Source of the DNA: DASPHG01 sp963748315 | GTDB taxonomy: Bacteria; Actinomycetota; Thermoleophilia; Solirubrobacterales; Thermoleophilaceae | Assembly (NCBI GenBank): GCA_963748315.1 | Contig: CAVVIK010000005.1 | Coordinates: 186,001 to 250,000, forward strand | Direction of reading: 5' to 3' | DNA length: 64,000 nucleotides | In this document: piece by piece, positions 25,538 to 33,611 of the stretch | Layout of the letters: the number at the start of each line of letters is the position of its first letter | Position numbering within the stretch: the first letter of the stretch is position 1 | Notes under the pieces: generated by a model | Database searches by the model: none | Told to the model about the DNA's origin: nothing | What the model saw: the letters and a program-made list of their open reading frames with translations, nothing else | Program-made: the position numbers and the translations under genes

Positions 25538-26893
25538 ATGGACGCCAACGGCAGGGGTGTCAACGGCAGGACCACCGCGGAGCGGCGCGGCACAGGCGGA
25601 TGGGAGACCGTCCTCGAGGCCGAGCGCGCGCTCTCGCCGGGCTCCGAATGGCATTCCGAGCTGTACCGCGTTGCCGTGGACCAGTTCGGCCGGGCTGCCG
25701 ATGTCCTCGGGCTCGAGGACGAGATCCGCGCGCGGCTGCTCGAGCCGCGGCGCTCCCTCGTTGTGAACTTCCCGGTGCGGCTCGACGACGGCGAGGTGGA
25801 GTCGTTCACCGGCTACCGCGTGCAGCACACGCTGACGATGGGGCCGATGAAGGGCGGCTTCCGCTACGGGCCCGGCGTCTCGCTCGGCGAGTGCGCCGCG
25901 CTCGCGATGTGGATGACGTTCAAGTGCGCGCTGGTGGGCCTGCCGTTCGGCGGCGCGAAGGGCGGCGTCCGCTGCGACCCGAACCGGCTCTCCGACGGCG
26001 AGCTCGAGCGCGTGACTCGCCGCTACGCGTCGGAGATCTTCCCGATCATCGGGCCCGACCGCGATATCCCGGCGCCCGACATCGCGACGGGCGAGCGCGA
26101 GATGGCGTGGTTCATGGACACGTACTCGCAGCAGGTCGGCCACCCGGTGCCCGAGATCGTCACGGGCAAGCCGATCGTCCTCGGCGGCACCGAGGGACGC
26201 GACATCGCGACCGGCCTCGGTGTCGTCTACTGCATCGAGGAGCTGATGGACACCGTCGGCGCACGCCTCGACGAGCAGCGGGTTGTGGTTCAGGGGCTCG
26301 GCAACGTGGGCGGCACGGTTGTGCGCGAGCTGGCGCAGCGTGGAGCGACGATCGTCGGCGTCTCAGACGTGACCGGCGGCGTGGTGAACCCGGATGGGCT
26401 CGACATCGCCGCGGTGAAGGAGTGGACCGACGAGCACCGCTTCCTGCGCGACTGCCCCGCGGGCACCGCGGTCGGCCGGCAGGAGATCCTCGAGCAGCCC
26501 TGCGACATCCTCGTCCCGGCGGCCGTCGAGCAGCAGATCACGCGGGACAACGTCGAGGCGATCGACGCGAGCTGGATCGTCGAGGGTGCGAACGGCCCGA
26601 CGACCCCGGAGGCCGACGAGATCCTCGCGCGCCGCGGGATCGAGGTGATCCCGGACGTGCTCGCCAACGCGGGCGGCGTCACGGTGAGCTACTTCGAGTG
26701 GGTGCAGGACCAGCAGAAGCTCGCCTGGCAGGGCGCCGAGGTGGCGGCGCGCCTGCGGATGCAGCTGGACGACGCCTTCGCGCGCGTCAGCGAGGCGAAG
26801 GAGCGGCTCGGCACGGACTGGCGGACCGCCGCTCAGGCCGTCGCGATCGAGCGCGTCGCGGACGCCTCGCGGCTGCGGACGATCTATCCGTAA
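25538..26893 (+). CDS. gdhA: Glutamate dehydrogenase (Glu/Leu/Phe/Val family)
   Basis: 451 residues, intact. 'TMGPMKGGFRYGP' (substrate Lys), 'GLPFGGAKGGVRCDPN' (catalytic Lys), 'DIPAPDIATGEREMAWFMDTYS', Rossmann 'VVVQGLGNVGGTVVRELAQRG', and 'PAAVEQQITRDNV'. Interconverts glutamate and 2-oxoglutarate plus ammonia with NAD(P). An N-terminal extension of about 25 residues (rich in G, R, T) precedes the core. It supplies glutamate to arginine and other pathways encoded here. Confidence 0.93.
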   Translation: MDANGRGVNGRTTAERRGTGGWETVLEAERALSPGSEWHSELYRVAVDQFGRAADVLGLEDEIRARLLEPRRSLVVNFPVRLDDGEVESFTGYRVQHTLTMGPMKGGFRYGPGVSLGECAALAMWMTFKCALVGLPFGGAKGGVRCDPNRLSDGELERVTRRYASEIFPIIGPDRDIPAPDIATGEREMAWFMDTYSQQVGHPVPEIVTGKPIVLGGTEGRDIATGLGVVYCIEELMDTVGARLDEQRVVVQGLGNVGGTVVRELAQRGATIVGVSDVTGGVVNPDGLDIAAVKEWTDEHRFLRDCPAGTAVGRQEILEQPCDILVPAAVEQQITRDNVEAIDASWIVEGANGPTTPEADEILARRGIEVIPDVLANAGGVTVSYFEWVQDQQKLAWQGAEVAARLRMQLDDAFARVSEAKERLGTDWRTAAQAVAIERVADASRLRTIYP

Positions 26894-26896
26894 GCT
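26891..26896 (+). promoter_or_regulatory. -10-like TAAGCT before homoserine dehydrogenase
   Basis: TAAGCT begins at the gdhA stop codon (TAA) and lies 8 nt before the GTG at 26905. Confidence 0.4.
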
Positions 26897-26904
26897 CGCC
26901 AGAA

Positions 26905-27915
26905 GTGACGGATAAGCCGCTTCGGCTGTGGCTCGTCGGCTTCGGGACGGTCGGCCAGTGGGTGGCACGCGCGCTCACCGAGCGCGGCGACGAGCTAGGT
27001 GAGCGTTATGGCGTTCGCTTCGCGGTCGTTGGCCTAGCGAATCGCCGCGACGGGTTCTTCTACCGGGAGTCCGGCTTGGACCTCCGGGGTGTCGGGTCGC
27101 TGAAAGACCTGCCCGACGCACGTCGGTGGCCCACGACGCTCGAGGGGTTGCGTGAGACAGAAGCGGACGTGCTCGTGGAGGTGAGCGAGAGCCCGGCGCA
27201 GAGCGGAGAGCCCGGGCGTTCGCATCTCGCGGAGGCACTGGGGCGCGGCATCCCTGTGGTGACCTCGAACAAGTGGTCCGTCGCGCTGCACGGTGTGGGG
27301 CTCGCCGAGCTGGGAAGGGCCCACTCGGCTGCGCTGCGTGCCGAGTCGACGGTCATGTCCGGGACGCCGGTCCTGAGCACCCTGCGAGAGGGGCTGGCCG
27401 GGGCCTCCCCGATCGGCGCACGGGGCGTCGTCAATGCGACCGCTAACTACATCGCTTCGGAGATGGTGCGCGGGGAGACGTACGCCGACGCGCTGGCGGG
27501 GGCGCAGCGGAAGGGCCTGGCCGAGCGCGATCCGAGCGCCGACGTGGACGGGCACGACGCCGTCGCCAAGGCGATGGTCCTTTCCGGCTTGGTCTTCGGA
27601 CGCCAGCTGCGGCTCGAGGACGTGAGCCGCACCGGGATCTCAACGGTGACGGAGGAGGAGGTGCGTCAGGCGGTCTCCGAGGGCAAGCGGATTCGCGAGG
27701 TCACGACGGTCGAGGGTCCCGTTGCTCGGGTCGAGCCTGTCGTGCTGGACGCCGACGACCCGCTCTGGGGGATCGACGGGACCGACAACGCCGTCGTCTG
27801 CCGTGCGGACCCGCTGGGTCAGGTGACGATCGTCGGACCCGGGGCCGGCCCCGAGCTCGCCGGCCAGGGCGTGCTCAGCGATCTGATCGCAATCGCCGTA
27901 AGGCGTTGCCGTTAG
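26905..27915 (+). CDS. Homoserine dehydrogenase-like protein (no ACT domain)
   Basis: 336 residues from GTG 26905. NAD(P)-binding 'LWLVGFGTVGQWVARALTERG', catalytic-domain motifs 'VVTSNKWSVALHG', 'MSGTPVLSTLREGLAG', 'GVVNATANYIASEMVRGETYADALAGAQRKGLAERDPSADVDGHDAVAKAMVLSGLVFG'-type arrangement (read in segments). Catalytic Lys of the DVxGxDAxxK motif is present. It reduces aspartate semialdehyde in Thr/Met synthesis. The C-terminal ACT domain of the long form is absent, and 'NATANYI' replaces the usual NGTxNYI, so a related substrate is possible. Confidence 0.75.
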   Translation: MTDKPLRLWLVGFGTVGQWVARALTERGDELGERYGVRFAVVGLANRRDGFFYRESGLDLRGVGSLKDLPDARRWPTTLEGLRETEADVLVEVSESPAQSGEPGRSHLAEALGRGIPVVTSNKWSVALHGVGLAELGRAHSAALRAESTVMSGTPVLSTLREGLAGASPIGARGVVNATANYIASEMVRGETYADALAGAQRKGLAERDPSADVDGHDAVAKAMVLSGLVFGRQLRLEDVSRTGISTVTEEEVRQAVSEGKRIREVTTVEGPVARVEPVVLDADDPLWGIDGTDNAVVCRADPLGQVTIVGPGAGPELAGQGVLSDLIAIAVRRCR

Positions 27916-28531
27916 GCCGACACGGCGACGCCGAGCGAGTCGGCGGCAAGGAACTTCGGCGCGCCGTCCTCGTAGAACACGTCCACGTCCCTGATCGTGA
28001 AGCCGGCGTTCGTGAGCAGCGGCACGATCGGGCGAGTGAGATGGCACCCGCCGAAGACGCGCTTCTGCACCGGTTCGAGCCGATGCTGCCAGCGCTGCAC
28101 CGGTTCGTCCGGGGCGAGACCGTGCTCGATGAAGTGGAGCGTTCCGCCTGGCTTGAGGACTCGGCGAACCTCGGCCAGGGCCGCGTCGATGTTCGGGATC
28201 GTGCACATCGTCCACGTCGAGAGCGCGGAGTCGAAGCTGTTGTCCGGGAAGGGCAGCGACTGGCCGTCGAGCCCGGCTCGCTCGACCGGCACCTGCGTCT
28301 CCGCCAGCCGCTTCTCGGCCAGCTTCCAGCCGATGTCGGCCGGCTCGACCGCCGCGACCTTGCGTCACGCTCGCGCGGGTAGAACGGGATGTTGAGCCCG
28401 GACCCGAAGCCGATCTCGACGACGTCGCCCTCGAGGCCCTCGCAGGTCCGCTCCCGGAGGGGGTCGTTCATCTTCAGGCCGCAGAGGCAGTTGATCATCC
28501 GCGGCAGGACCTGGTCGCCGTACAAACCCAT
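27912..28531 (-). CDS. SAM-dependent methyltransferase (frameshift near 28360)
   Basis: N-terminal frame gives 'MGLYGDQVLPRMINCLCGLKMNDPLRERTCEGLEGDVVEIGFGSGLNIPFYP', read in parts, with SAM motif I EIGFGSGLN. After a shift near 28360 a second frame continues 'VERAGLDGQSLPFPDNSFDSALSTW', 'VRRVLKPGGTLHFIEHGL', and 'RPIVPLLTNAGF'. This is a class I, UbiE-like methyltransferase of about 206 residues. Its TAA overlaps the TAG of the convergent homoserine dehydrogenase (TTAG). Substrate unknown. Confidence 0.78.
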
Positions 28532-28537
28532 GGCTCG

Positions 28538-28543
28538 ACCCTA
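28538..28543 (-). promoter_or_regulatory. -10-like TAGGGT, leaderless methyltransferase start
   Basis: Minus-strand TAGGGT ends 6 nt before the ATG at 28531 and overlaps the stop of the upstream VOC gene. Confidence 0.4.
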
Positions 28544-28945
28544 TTTCACCGGCTCGCCGATGCCCAGCAGGTTCCCCTCGCTGTCGCGAAACCACACGGC
28601 GCGCTCGCCCTTGCCGCCCTTGCTCGGGTAGTTGCCCTCGATGTCGGCAATGCCGTCGACCGTTCGGATCCCGGGGAAGTCGTACTCCTCGAACTCGACT
28701 CCTCGGCTCCGGAGCTCGCGGACGGTCGCTTCGATGTCGTCGACCTCCCAGCCCATTTGCGTGTGATCGCCGGAGGCGGCGCCCGCGGATGCAAACAGCG
28801 CGAACTCGCTGTCTCCGCACCGGTAGAGCAGCCCGCCGGGCCGCTCCTCGACCGGCTCGAGCCCGAGCTTCTCGGCGTAGAAGCGCCTGGCCCGCTCGAG
28901 GTCCTGCGCCGGAAGTCTGGTGGCGGTACGCCCGCTGGAGAGCAT
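28541..28945 (-). CDS. Glyoxalase/VOC-family protein
   Basis: 134 residues. 'ATRLPAQDLERARRFYAEKLGLEPVEERPGGLLYRCGDSEFALF', 'TQMGWEVDDIEATVRELRSRGVEF' and 'AVWFRDSEGNLLGIGEP' are the two beta-alpha-beta-beta-beta halves of a VOC protein; the Glu metal ligand usually found near the end is replaced in part. The start at 28945 is the first Met that keeps the fold intact. Gene order with the methyltransferase suggests cotranscription. Confidence 0.8.
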   Translation of the reverse strand: MLSSGRTATRLPAQDLERARRFYAEKLGLEPVEERPGGLLYRCGDSEFALFASAGAASGDHTQMGWEVDDIEATVRELRSRGVEFEEYDFPGIRTVDGIADIEGNYPSKGGKGERAVWFRDSEGNLLGIGEPVK

Positions 28946-29014
28946 CCGTGCGAGAGCTTCCCAAATAGCGGGCTGACCCGCCCCGAGGCCCTCGGCCCCG
29001 TCCGCTCCCGACCG

Positions 29015-29020
29015 TAATCT
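29015..29020 (+). promoter_or_regulatory. -10-like TAATCT before dnaE
   Basis: TAATCT lies 11 nt before the dnaE ATG, slightly more distant than in the other genes. A very short leader is possible. Confidence 0.35.
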
Positions 29021-29031
29021 GGACTCTTCCG

Positions 29032-32000
29032 ATGGGCACGGCCGCCTGCGCACATCTGCACGTCCACAGCGAGTACTCGCTGCTCGATGGCGCGTGCAAA
29101 ATCGACGCCCTCGCGGAGCGGGCGGCCGAGTTCGGCCAGCCCGCTCTCGGCCTCACCGACCACGGGGTGATGAACGGCGCCGTCGAGCTCTACAAGGCCT
29201 GCAAGAAGCACGGAATCAAGCCGATTCTCGGCTTCGAGGCCTACCTCGTCGACGACCGGAAGACCGACGCGGTCCGCTACGAGCGCAACCACCTGACGCT
29301 CCTGGCGCAGAACGACACCGGCTTCCGGAACCTGGTCAAGCTGACGAGCGACGGCTTCCTCGAGGGCTACCGCCGCGGCAAGGCCAACGTCGACCTCGAG
29401 CTGCTCGGCCGCCACTCCGAGGGCGTGATCGCGCTCACCGGCTGCCTCCAGTCGCGCTTCTGCCAGCGGCTCATCGCCGACAACCCCGCCGAGGCCCGCA
29501 AGCACGCCGACGACCTCGTCCAGCTCTACGGCGCCGACAACGTCTACTTCGAGGTCCAAAACAACGGCCTCGCCGAGCAAAACAAGGCGAACGACGGGAT
29601 CGCGAAGATCGCCCAGGAGATGGGCGGGCGGCTCGTCGGCACGGCCGACGTCCACTACCTGCGCCGCGAGGACTACCACCACCACTCGGCGCTCCTGTGC
29701 GTCCAGACGAAGTCGACCCTGTCGCAGCCGAAGCTGAGCTTCGACACCAACGAGTTCTTCCTCAAGGACAACGCGGAGATGGCGACGGCGTTCGAGCGCT
29801 GGCCGGAGGCCGTGCCGAACACGCTCGAGATCGCCGAGCGCTGCAACGTCGAGATCGAGCTCGGCCGGCGGCTGATCCCGCGCTACCCGACGCCCGAGGG
29901 CAAGACCGAGGACGACTACCTGCGCGAGCTGGCGATGGAGGGCCTGCGCGCCCGCTACGGCGACCCGATTCCCGCCGAGGCGGTCGAGCGCGCCGAGATG
30001 GAGCTCGCGGTGATCGCGAACATGGGCTTCTCGGGTTACTTCCTGATCGTCTGGGACTTCGTCAAGTTCGCGAAGGACTCCGGCATCTCGGTCGGCCCGG
30101 GCCGCGGCTCGGCCGCGGGCTCGATCGTCTCGTACGCGCTGAACATCACCGAGGTCGACCCGCTGGCGTACGACCTCCTCTTCGAGCGCTTCCTGAACGC
30201 CGAGCGCGTGTCGATGCCGGACATCGACATCGACTTCTCGGTGAAGGGCCGCGACAAGGTCATGCGCTACGTCGCCGACAAGTACGGCCGCGACTGCGTC
30301 GCCCAGATCGTCACCTTCGGCCGCATGTTCCCGCGCGCGGCCACCCGCGACGCGGCGCGCGTGCTCGACTTCGACTACGGCACGGGCGACCGGCTGGCGA
30401 AGCTGATCCCGGATCCGATCATGGGCCGGCCGCCGTCGTTCGAGGACTGCCTTAAGCCGGGGGAGGACCTCGCGCGCGCGGTCGCCGAGGACCCGCAGGC
30501 CAAGCAGATCATCGAGGTCGCGCAGGGCCTCGAGGGGATCGTGCGCAACTCCTCGATCCACGCCGCGGCCGTCGTGATCGCGCCGGAGCCGCTCACGAAC
30601 ATCGTGCCGCTCCAGCTCGCGGAGGACACCGGCAAGGTGGACGAGGACGGCAACAAGCTGCTCCGCACCGTCACGCAGTACTCGATGAAGCCGATCGAGG
30701 AGCTCGGGCTGCTGAAGATGGACTTCCTCGGCCTGCGCAACCTGGACGTGATCGAGTCGGCGCTCGACATCATCGAGCAGTCCACCGGCGACCGTCCCGA
30801 TATGGCGACGCTCCCGCTCGACGACACGAAGACGTACGAGATGCTCACCCGGGGCCACTCGGTCGGCGTGTTCCAGTTCGAGTCCGATGGCATGCGCGAC
30901 GCCCTCCGGAAGGTCAAGCCGACCGAGTTCGAGGACCTCGTCGCGCTCGTGGCGCTCTACCGCCCGGGCGCGATGCGCCACATCGACACCTACGCGCGCA
31001 ACAAGCGTCAGCCGGACGGCGTCACCTACATCGACGAGCGCCTGCGCTCGATCACGGAGTCCACCTACTCCGTGATCCTCTATCAGGAGCAGTCGATGCA
31101 GATCGCGAAGGCGATCGCCGGCTTCTCCGGCCCCGAGGCGGACGACCTGCGCAAGGCGATCGGCAAGAAGGACCGCAAGAAGATGGCCGGCATGCGCGAC
31201 CGCTTCTTCGAGGGGGCGCGCTCGACGGGTACCTCCGATCGCGTCATCGAGGAGCTCTGGGGCATCAACGAGGCGGCGGCCGACTACTCCTTCAACCGCT
31301 CGCACGCCGCGTGCTACGCGCTGATCGCCTACCGCACCGCGTGGCTCAAGGCGAACTTCCCGGCCGAGTACATGGCCGCGCTGATCTCGTCGGTCATGTC
31401 GACCAAGGACAAGGTGCCGTTCTTCGTCTCGCGCTGCGAGGAGATGGGCATCGAGGTGCTGCCGCCGGACGTGAACGAGTCGGGCCACGACTTCGTCGTG
31501 ATCGGCGGCAACATCCGCTTCGGGCTCGAGGCGGTGAAGGGCGTCGGCGGAGCCGCGGTCGACGCGATCATCAAGGCGCGCGAGACCGGCGGGCCGTTCA
31601 CGTCGATCTGGGACTTCTGCGAGCGCGTGGACTGCCGCGCGGTCAACAAGCGCGCGGTCGAGTGCCTCGTGAAGTCGGGCGCGCTCGACTCGCTCGGCGC
31701 CTCCCGAGCAGGGATGCTCGAGGTCATGCCGCAGGCCCAGGGCGCCGGGGCGAAGTCACAGCAGGACGCGCTGCTTGGCCAGGGGTCGATCTTCGACGAT
31801 CCCGAGCCGGCGGCCGGGGGAGACACAAGCCCGTTCGGGAGGCAGCACCCGCCGGTGCCGTCCGTCGCGGACGACCGCAAGCAGCTGAACGAGTGGGAGA
31901 AGGAGACGCTCGGGCTCTTCCTGTCCTCGCACCCGCTCAAGGAGGTGCGGCCGGCGCTGCGCGCGAAGGTCGAATGCGGCCTGAAGGACCTGGCCGACAA

Positions 32001-32520
32001 GAAGGACGGCGACTGGGTGACCGTCGGCGGCATGATCGCCGAGTGCAAGCGCATCCGGACCAAGAAGGGCGACCCGATGATGTTCGCCACCCTCGACGAT
32101 CTCGAGGGACAGGTCGAGATCCTCGTCTTCAACTCCGCGTACGCCTCGAACGAGAGCAAGATCGACATGGGCAAGGTGCTGCTCGTGCGCGGTCGCGTCG
32201 ACCATCCCGAGCGCGGGGCGACCAAGCTGATCGCGCAGGAGGTCGAGGTGTTCGAGCCGACCGACGACGAGGTCGAGCAGGCTCGCAAGCAGGCCGACGT
32301 CGCGCCGATGCGCCGCCGGATCGTGCTCCAGGTCGACGGCGGCGCGGATGCGGCGTTCCTCGAGGATCTGAAGCACGTCGTGTGCGGCGCGCGCGGGGAC
32401 TACGAGCTGTGGCTCAAGGTCGGCGAGCGGACGCTCGTGCTCGGCGAGGAGTTCCGGGTCTCGCCGAACTGCAAGCACGAGCTGCGTGAGCTCACGGGCG
32501 TCGTCTCGCTGGCGGCCTGA
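29032..32520 (+). CDS. dnaE: DNA polymerase III alpha subunit
   Basis: 1162 residues, intact, the replicative polymerase DnaE1. N-terminal PHP domain with metal ligands ('HLHVHSEYSLLDGACK', 'LTDHGVMNG'), polymerase palm with catalytic Asp in 'SMPDIDIDFSV' and 'GPGRGSAAGSIVSYAL', beta-binding and helix-hairpin-helix region ('AVDAIIKARETGGPFTSIWDF'), and OB fold ('VTVGGMIAECKRIRTKKGDPMMFATLDDL'). A C-terminal tau-binding-like domain ends at VSLAA. The methyltransferase frame starts at the stop. Confidence 0.96.
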   Translation: MGTAACAHLHVHSEYSLLDGACKIDALAERAAEFGQPALGLTDHGVMNGAVELYKACKKHGIKPILGFEAYLVDDRKTDAVRYERNHLTLLAQNDTGFRNLVKLTSDGFLEGYRRGKANVDLELLGRHSEGVIALTGCLQSRFCQRLIADNPAEARKHADDLVQLYGADNVYFEVQNNGLAEQNKANDGIAKIAQEMGGRLVGTADVHYLRREDYHHHSALLCVQTKSTLSQPKLSFDTNEFFLKDNAEMATAFERWPEAVPNTLEIAERCNVEIELGRRLIPRYPTPEGKTEDDYLRELAMEGLRARYGDPIPAEAVERAEMELAVIANMGFSGYFLIVWDFVKFAKDSGISVGPGRGSAAGSIVSYALNITEVDPLAYDLLFERFLNAERVSMPDIDIDFSVKGRDKVMRYVADKYGRDCVAQIVTFGRMFPRAATRDAARVLDFDYGTGDRLAKLIPDPIMGRPPSFEDCLKPGEDLARAVAEDPQAKQIIEVAQGLEGIVRNSSIHAAAVVIAPEPLTNIVPLQLAEDTGKVDEDGNKLLRTVTQYSMKPIEELGLLKMDFLGLRNLDVIESALDIIEQSTGDRPDMATLPLDDTKTYEMLTRGHSVGVFQFESDGMRDALRKVKPTEFEDLVALVALYRPGAMRHIDTYARNKRQPDGVTYIDERLRSITESTYSVILYQEQSMQIAKAIAGFSGPEADDLRKAIGKKDRKKMAGMRDRFFEGARSTGTSDRVIEELWGINEAAADYSFNRSHAACYALIAYRTAWLKANFPAEYMAALISSVMSTKDKVPFFVSRCEEMGIEVLPPDVNESGHDFVVIGGNIRFGLEAVKGVGGAAVDAIIKARETGGPFTSIWDFCERVDCRAVNKRAVECLVKSGALDSLGASRAGMLEVMPQAQGAGAKSQQDALLGQGSIFDDPEPAAGGDTSPFGRQHPPVPSVADDRKQLNEWEKETLGLFLSSHPLKEVRPALRAKVECGLKDLADKKDGDWVTVGGMIAECKRIRTKKGDPMMFATLDDLEGQVEILVFNSAYASNESKIDMGKVLLVRGRVDHPERGATKLIAQEVEVFEPTDDEVEQARKQADVAPMRRRIVLQVDGGADAAFLEDLKHVVCGARGDYELWLKVGERTLVLGEEFRVSPNCKHELRELTGVVSLAA

Positions 32521-33182
32521 TCCGGCGTCTCTACAGGCTTGCGCGCAGGGCCGGCCGCAAGAAGCGAGCAGGCGAGCTCGCGTACTGGCGCGCGCAGAAG
32601 GCCGCCGAGGGGACGCTCGGCAACGCGCACTACCGGATGCTGTTCACGGGCCTCGTCGGCCTCGAGGCCGACTTCTACCGCGGCAAGGCGGTCCTCGACG
32701 TCGGCTGCGGCCCGCGCGGCAGCCTCGAGTGGGCGGACGAGGCGAGCCGGCGCGTCGGGCTCGACCCGCTGGCCGACGACTACAGGGAGCTCGGCTCAGG
32801 AGCGCACGCGATGGAGTACGTCGCGGCCGGCTCGGAGGCGATGCCCTTCGCCGACGGGGAGTTCGACGTCGTCACAAGCATCAACGCTCTCGACCACGTG
32901 GACGACCTCGAGCGCACAGCCGCCGAGATCAAGCGCGTCACCCGGCCGGGAGGCCACCTCGTCCTGGTGGTCGAGGTCGGCCATGACCCGACCTGGACCG
33001 AGCCGCAGTCGCTCTCCTGGGACGTCTGCGAGCTATTCGCGCCCGAGTTCGAAGTCGTGTCGAGGGAGGAGTACGAGCGCGGCAGCGAGGGTCTGTTCGA
33101 CGCGGCGTGGCGGCGGGAGCGGTTCGACCACGCGGCGCCGCCACGACCTGGCGTCTTGACGGCAGTGATGCGAAGGCGTTGA
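32517..33182 (+). CDS. Class I methyltransferase with unusual start
   Basis: The coding frame is open from a stop at 32487. It carries family-like sequence well before the first ATG at 32637 ('AYWRAQKAAEGTLGNAHYRM'), so the real start lies upstream. The only candidate is CTG 32517, overlapping the dnaE stop as CTGA, which would be a rare non-canonical start, or the start was lost by an indel. SAM motif 'AVLDVGCGPRGSLEWA' and 'DGEFDVVTSINALDHVDDLERTAAEIKRVTRPGGHLVLVVE' follow. About 221 residues. Substrate not identifiable. Confidence 0.75.
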   Translation: MIRRLYRLARRAGRKKRAGELAYWRAQKAAEGTLGNAHYRMLFTGLVGLEADFYRGKAVLDVGCGPRGSLEWADEASRRVGLDPLADDYRELGSGAHAMEYVAAGSEAMPFADGEFDVVTSINALDHVDDLERTAAEIKRVTRPGGHLVLVVEVGHDPTWTEPQSLSWDVCELFAPEFEVVSREEYERGSEGLFDAAWRRERFDHAAPPRPGVLTAVMRRR

Positions 33183-33196
33183 GCGGCCCCCGGGGC

Positions 33197-33202
33197 TACA
33201 CT
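33197..33202 (+). promoter_or_regulatory. -10-like TACACT, leaderless start
   Basis: TACACT lies 6 nt before the GTG at 33209. Confidence 0.45.
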
Positions 33203-33208
33203 CGCGGC

Positions 33209-33607
33209 GTGGAACATGCACCAGCCGCACGGCCCGTCGAGCGACACGAGTGCCGCGAGTGCTGTGCGTTCTGCGACCGGATGGTGCAGGTGTCCCACTG
33301 CCTCGACTCCGGCTGCCGCTTTCTCTACCTCTATGACGATGAGACGACGGGGCGGCGCTACATGGGCTGCATGAACAAGGTGTTCCGTGTCGAGATCGAC
33401 TTCGGCCTGTTCCAGGAGGCCGAGCGCACGCGCCTCGGCTTCGGTGGGGTCAAGCTCACCGGCAAGCCGCTGCCGCAGTGCCGCACCACCGTCGAGCGCG
33501 CCTACGACGGCCACAGCCCCGCGTTCGACTGCGTCAACCCGTCGTTCTACGAGCCGCTTGCAGGCGAGCACGAGGACGACGCGGCGTTCGACCTGCGCGA
33601 CTTCTAG
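33209..33607 (+). CDS. Cys-rich hypothetical protein
   Basis: 132 residues with nine Cys. Seven lie in the first half: C15, C18, C19, C22, C31, C36 and C54, in a C-x2-CC-x2-C then C-x4-C pattern, plus C91 and C108. The N-terminal cluster looks like a metal (Zn or Fe-S) site. Then 'RFLYLYDDETTGRRYMGCMNKVFRVEID' reads as a beta-rich domain. I do not recognise the family. Start GTG 33209 is 6 nt after TACACT. The GT39-type gene starts 4 bp after its stop, so they may be cotranscribed. Confidence 0.55.
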   Translation: MEHAPAARPVERHECRECCAFCDRMVQVSHCLDSGCRFLYLYDDETTGRRYMGCMNKVFRVEIDFGLFQEAERTRLGFGGVKLTGKPLPQCRTTVERAYDGHSPAFDCVNPSFYEPLAGEHEDDAAFDLRDF

Positions 33608-33611
33608 GCGC

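Noticed and set aside
28546..31488. A 980-residue open frame antisense to dnaE
   Set aside because: Arg/Val/Leu-rich GC-codon shadow of dnaE; no family motif. Its right end only overlaps the real VOC gene.
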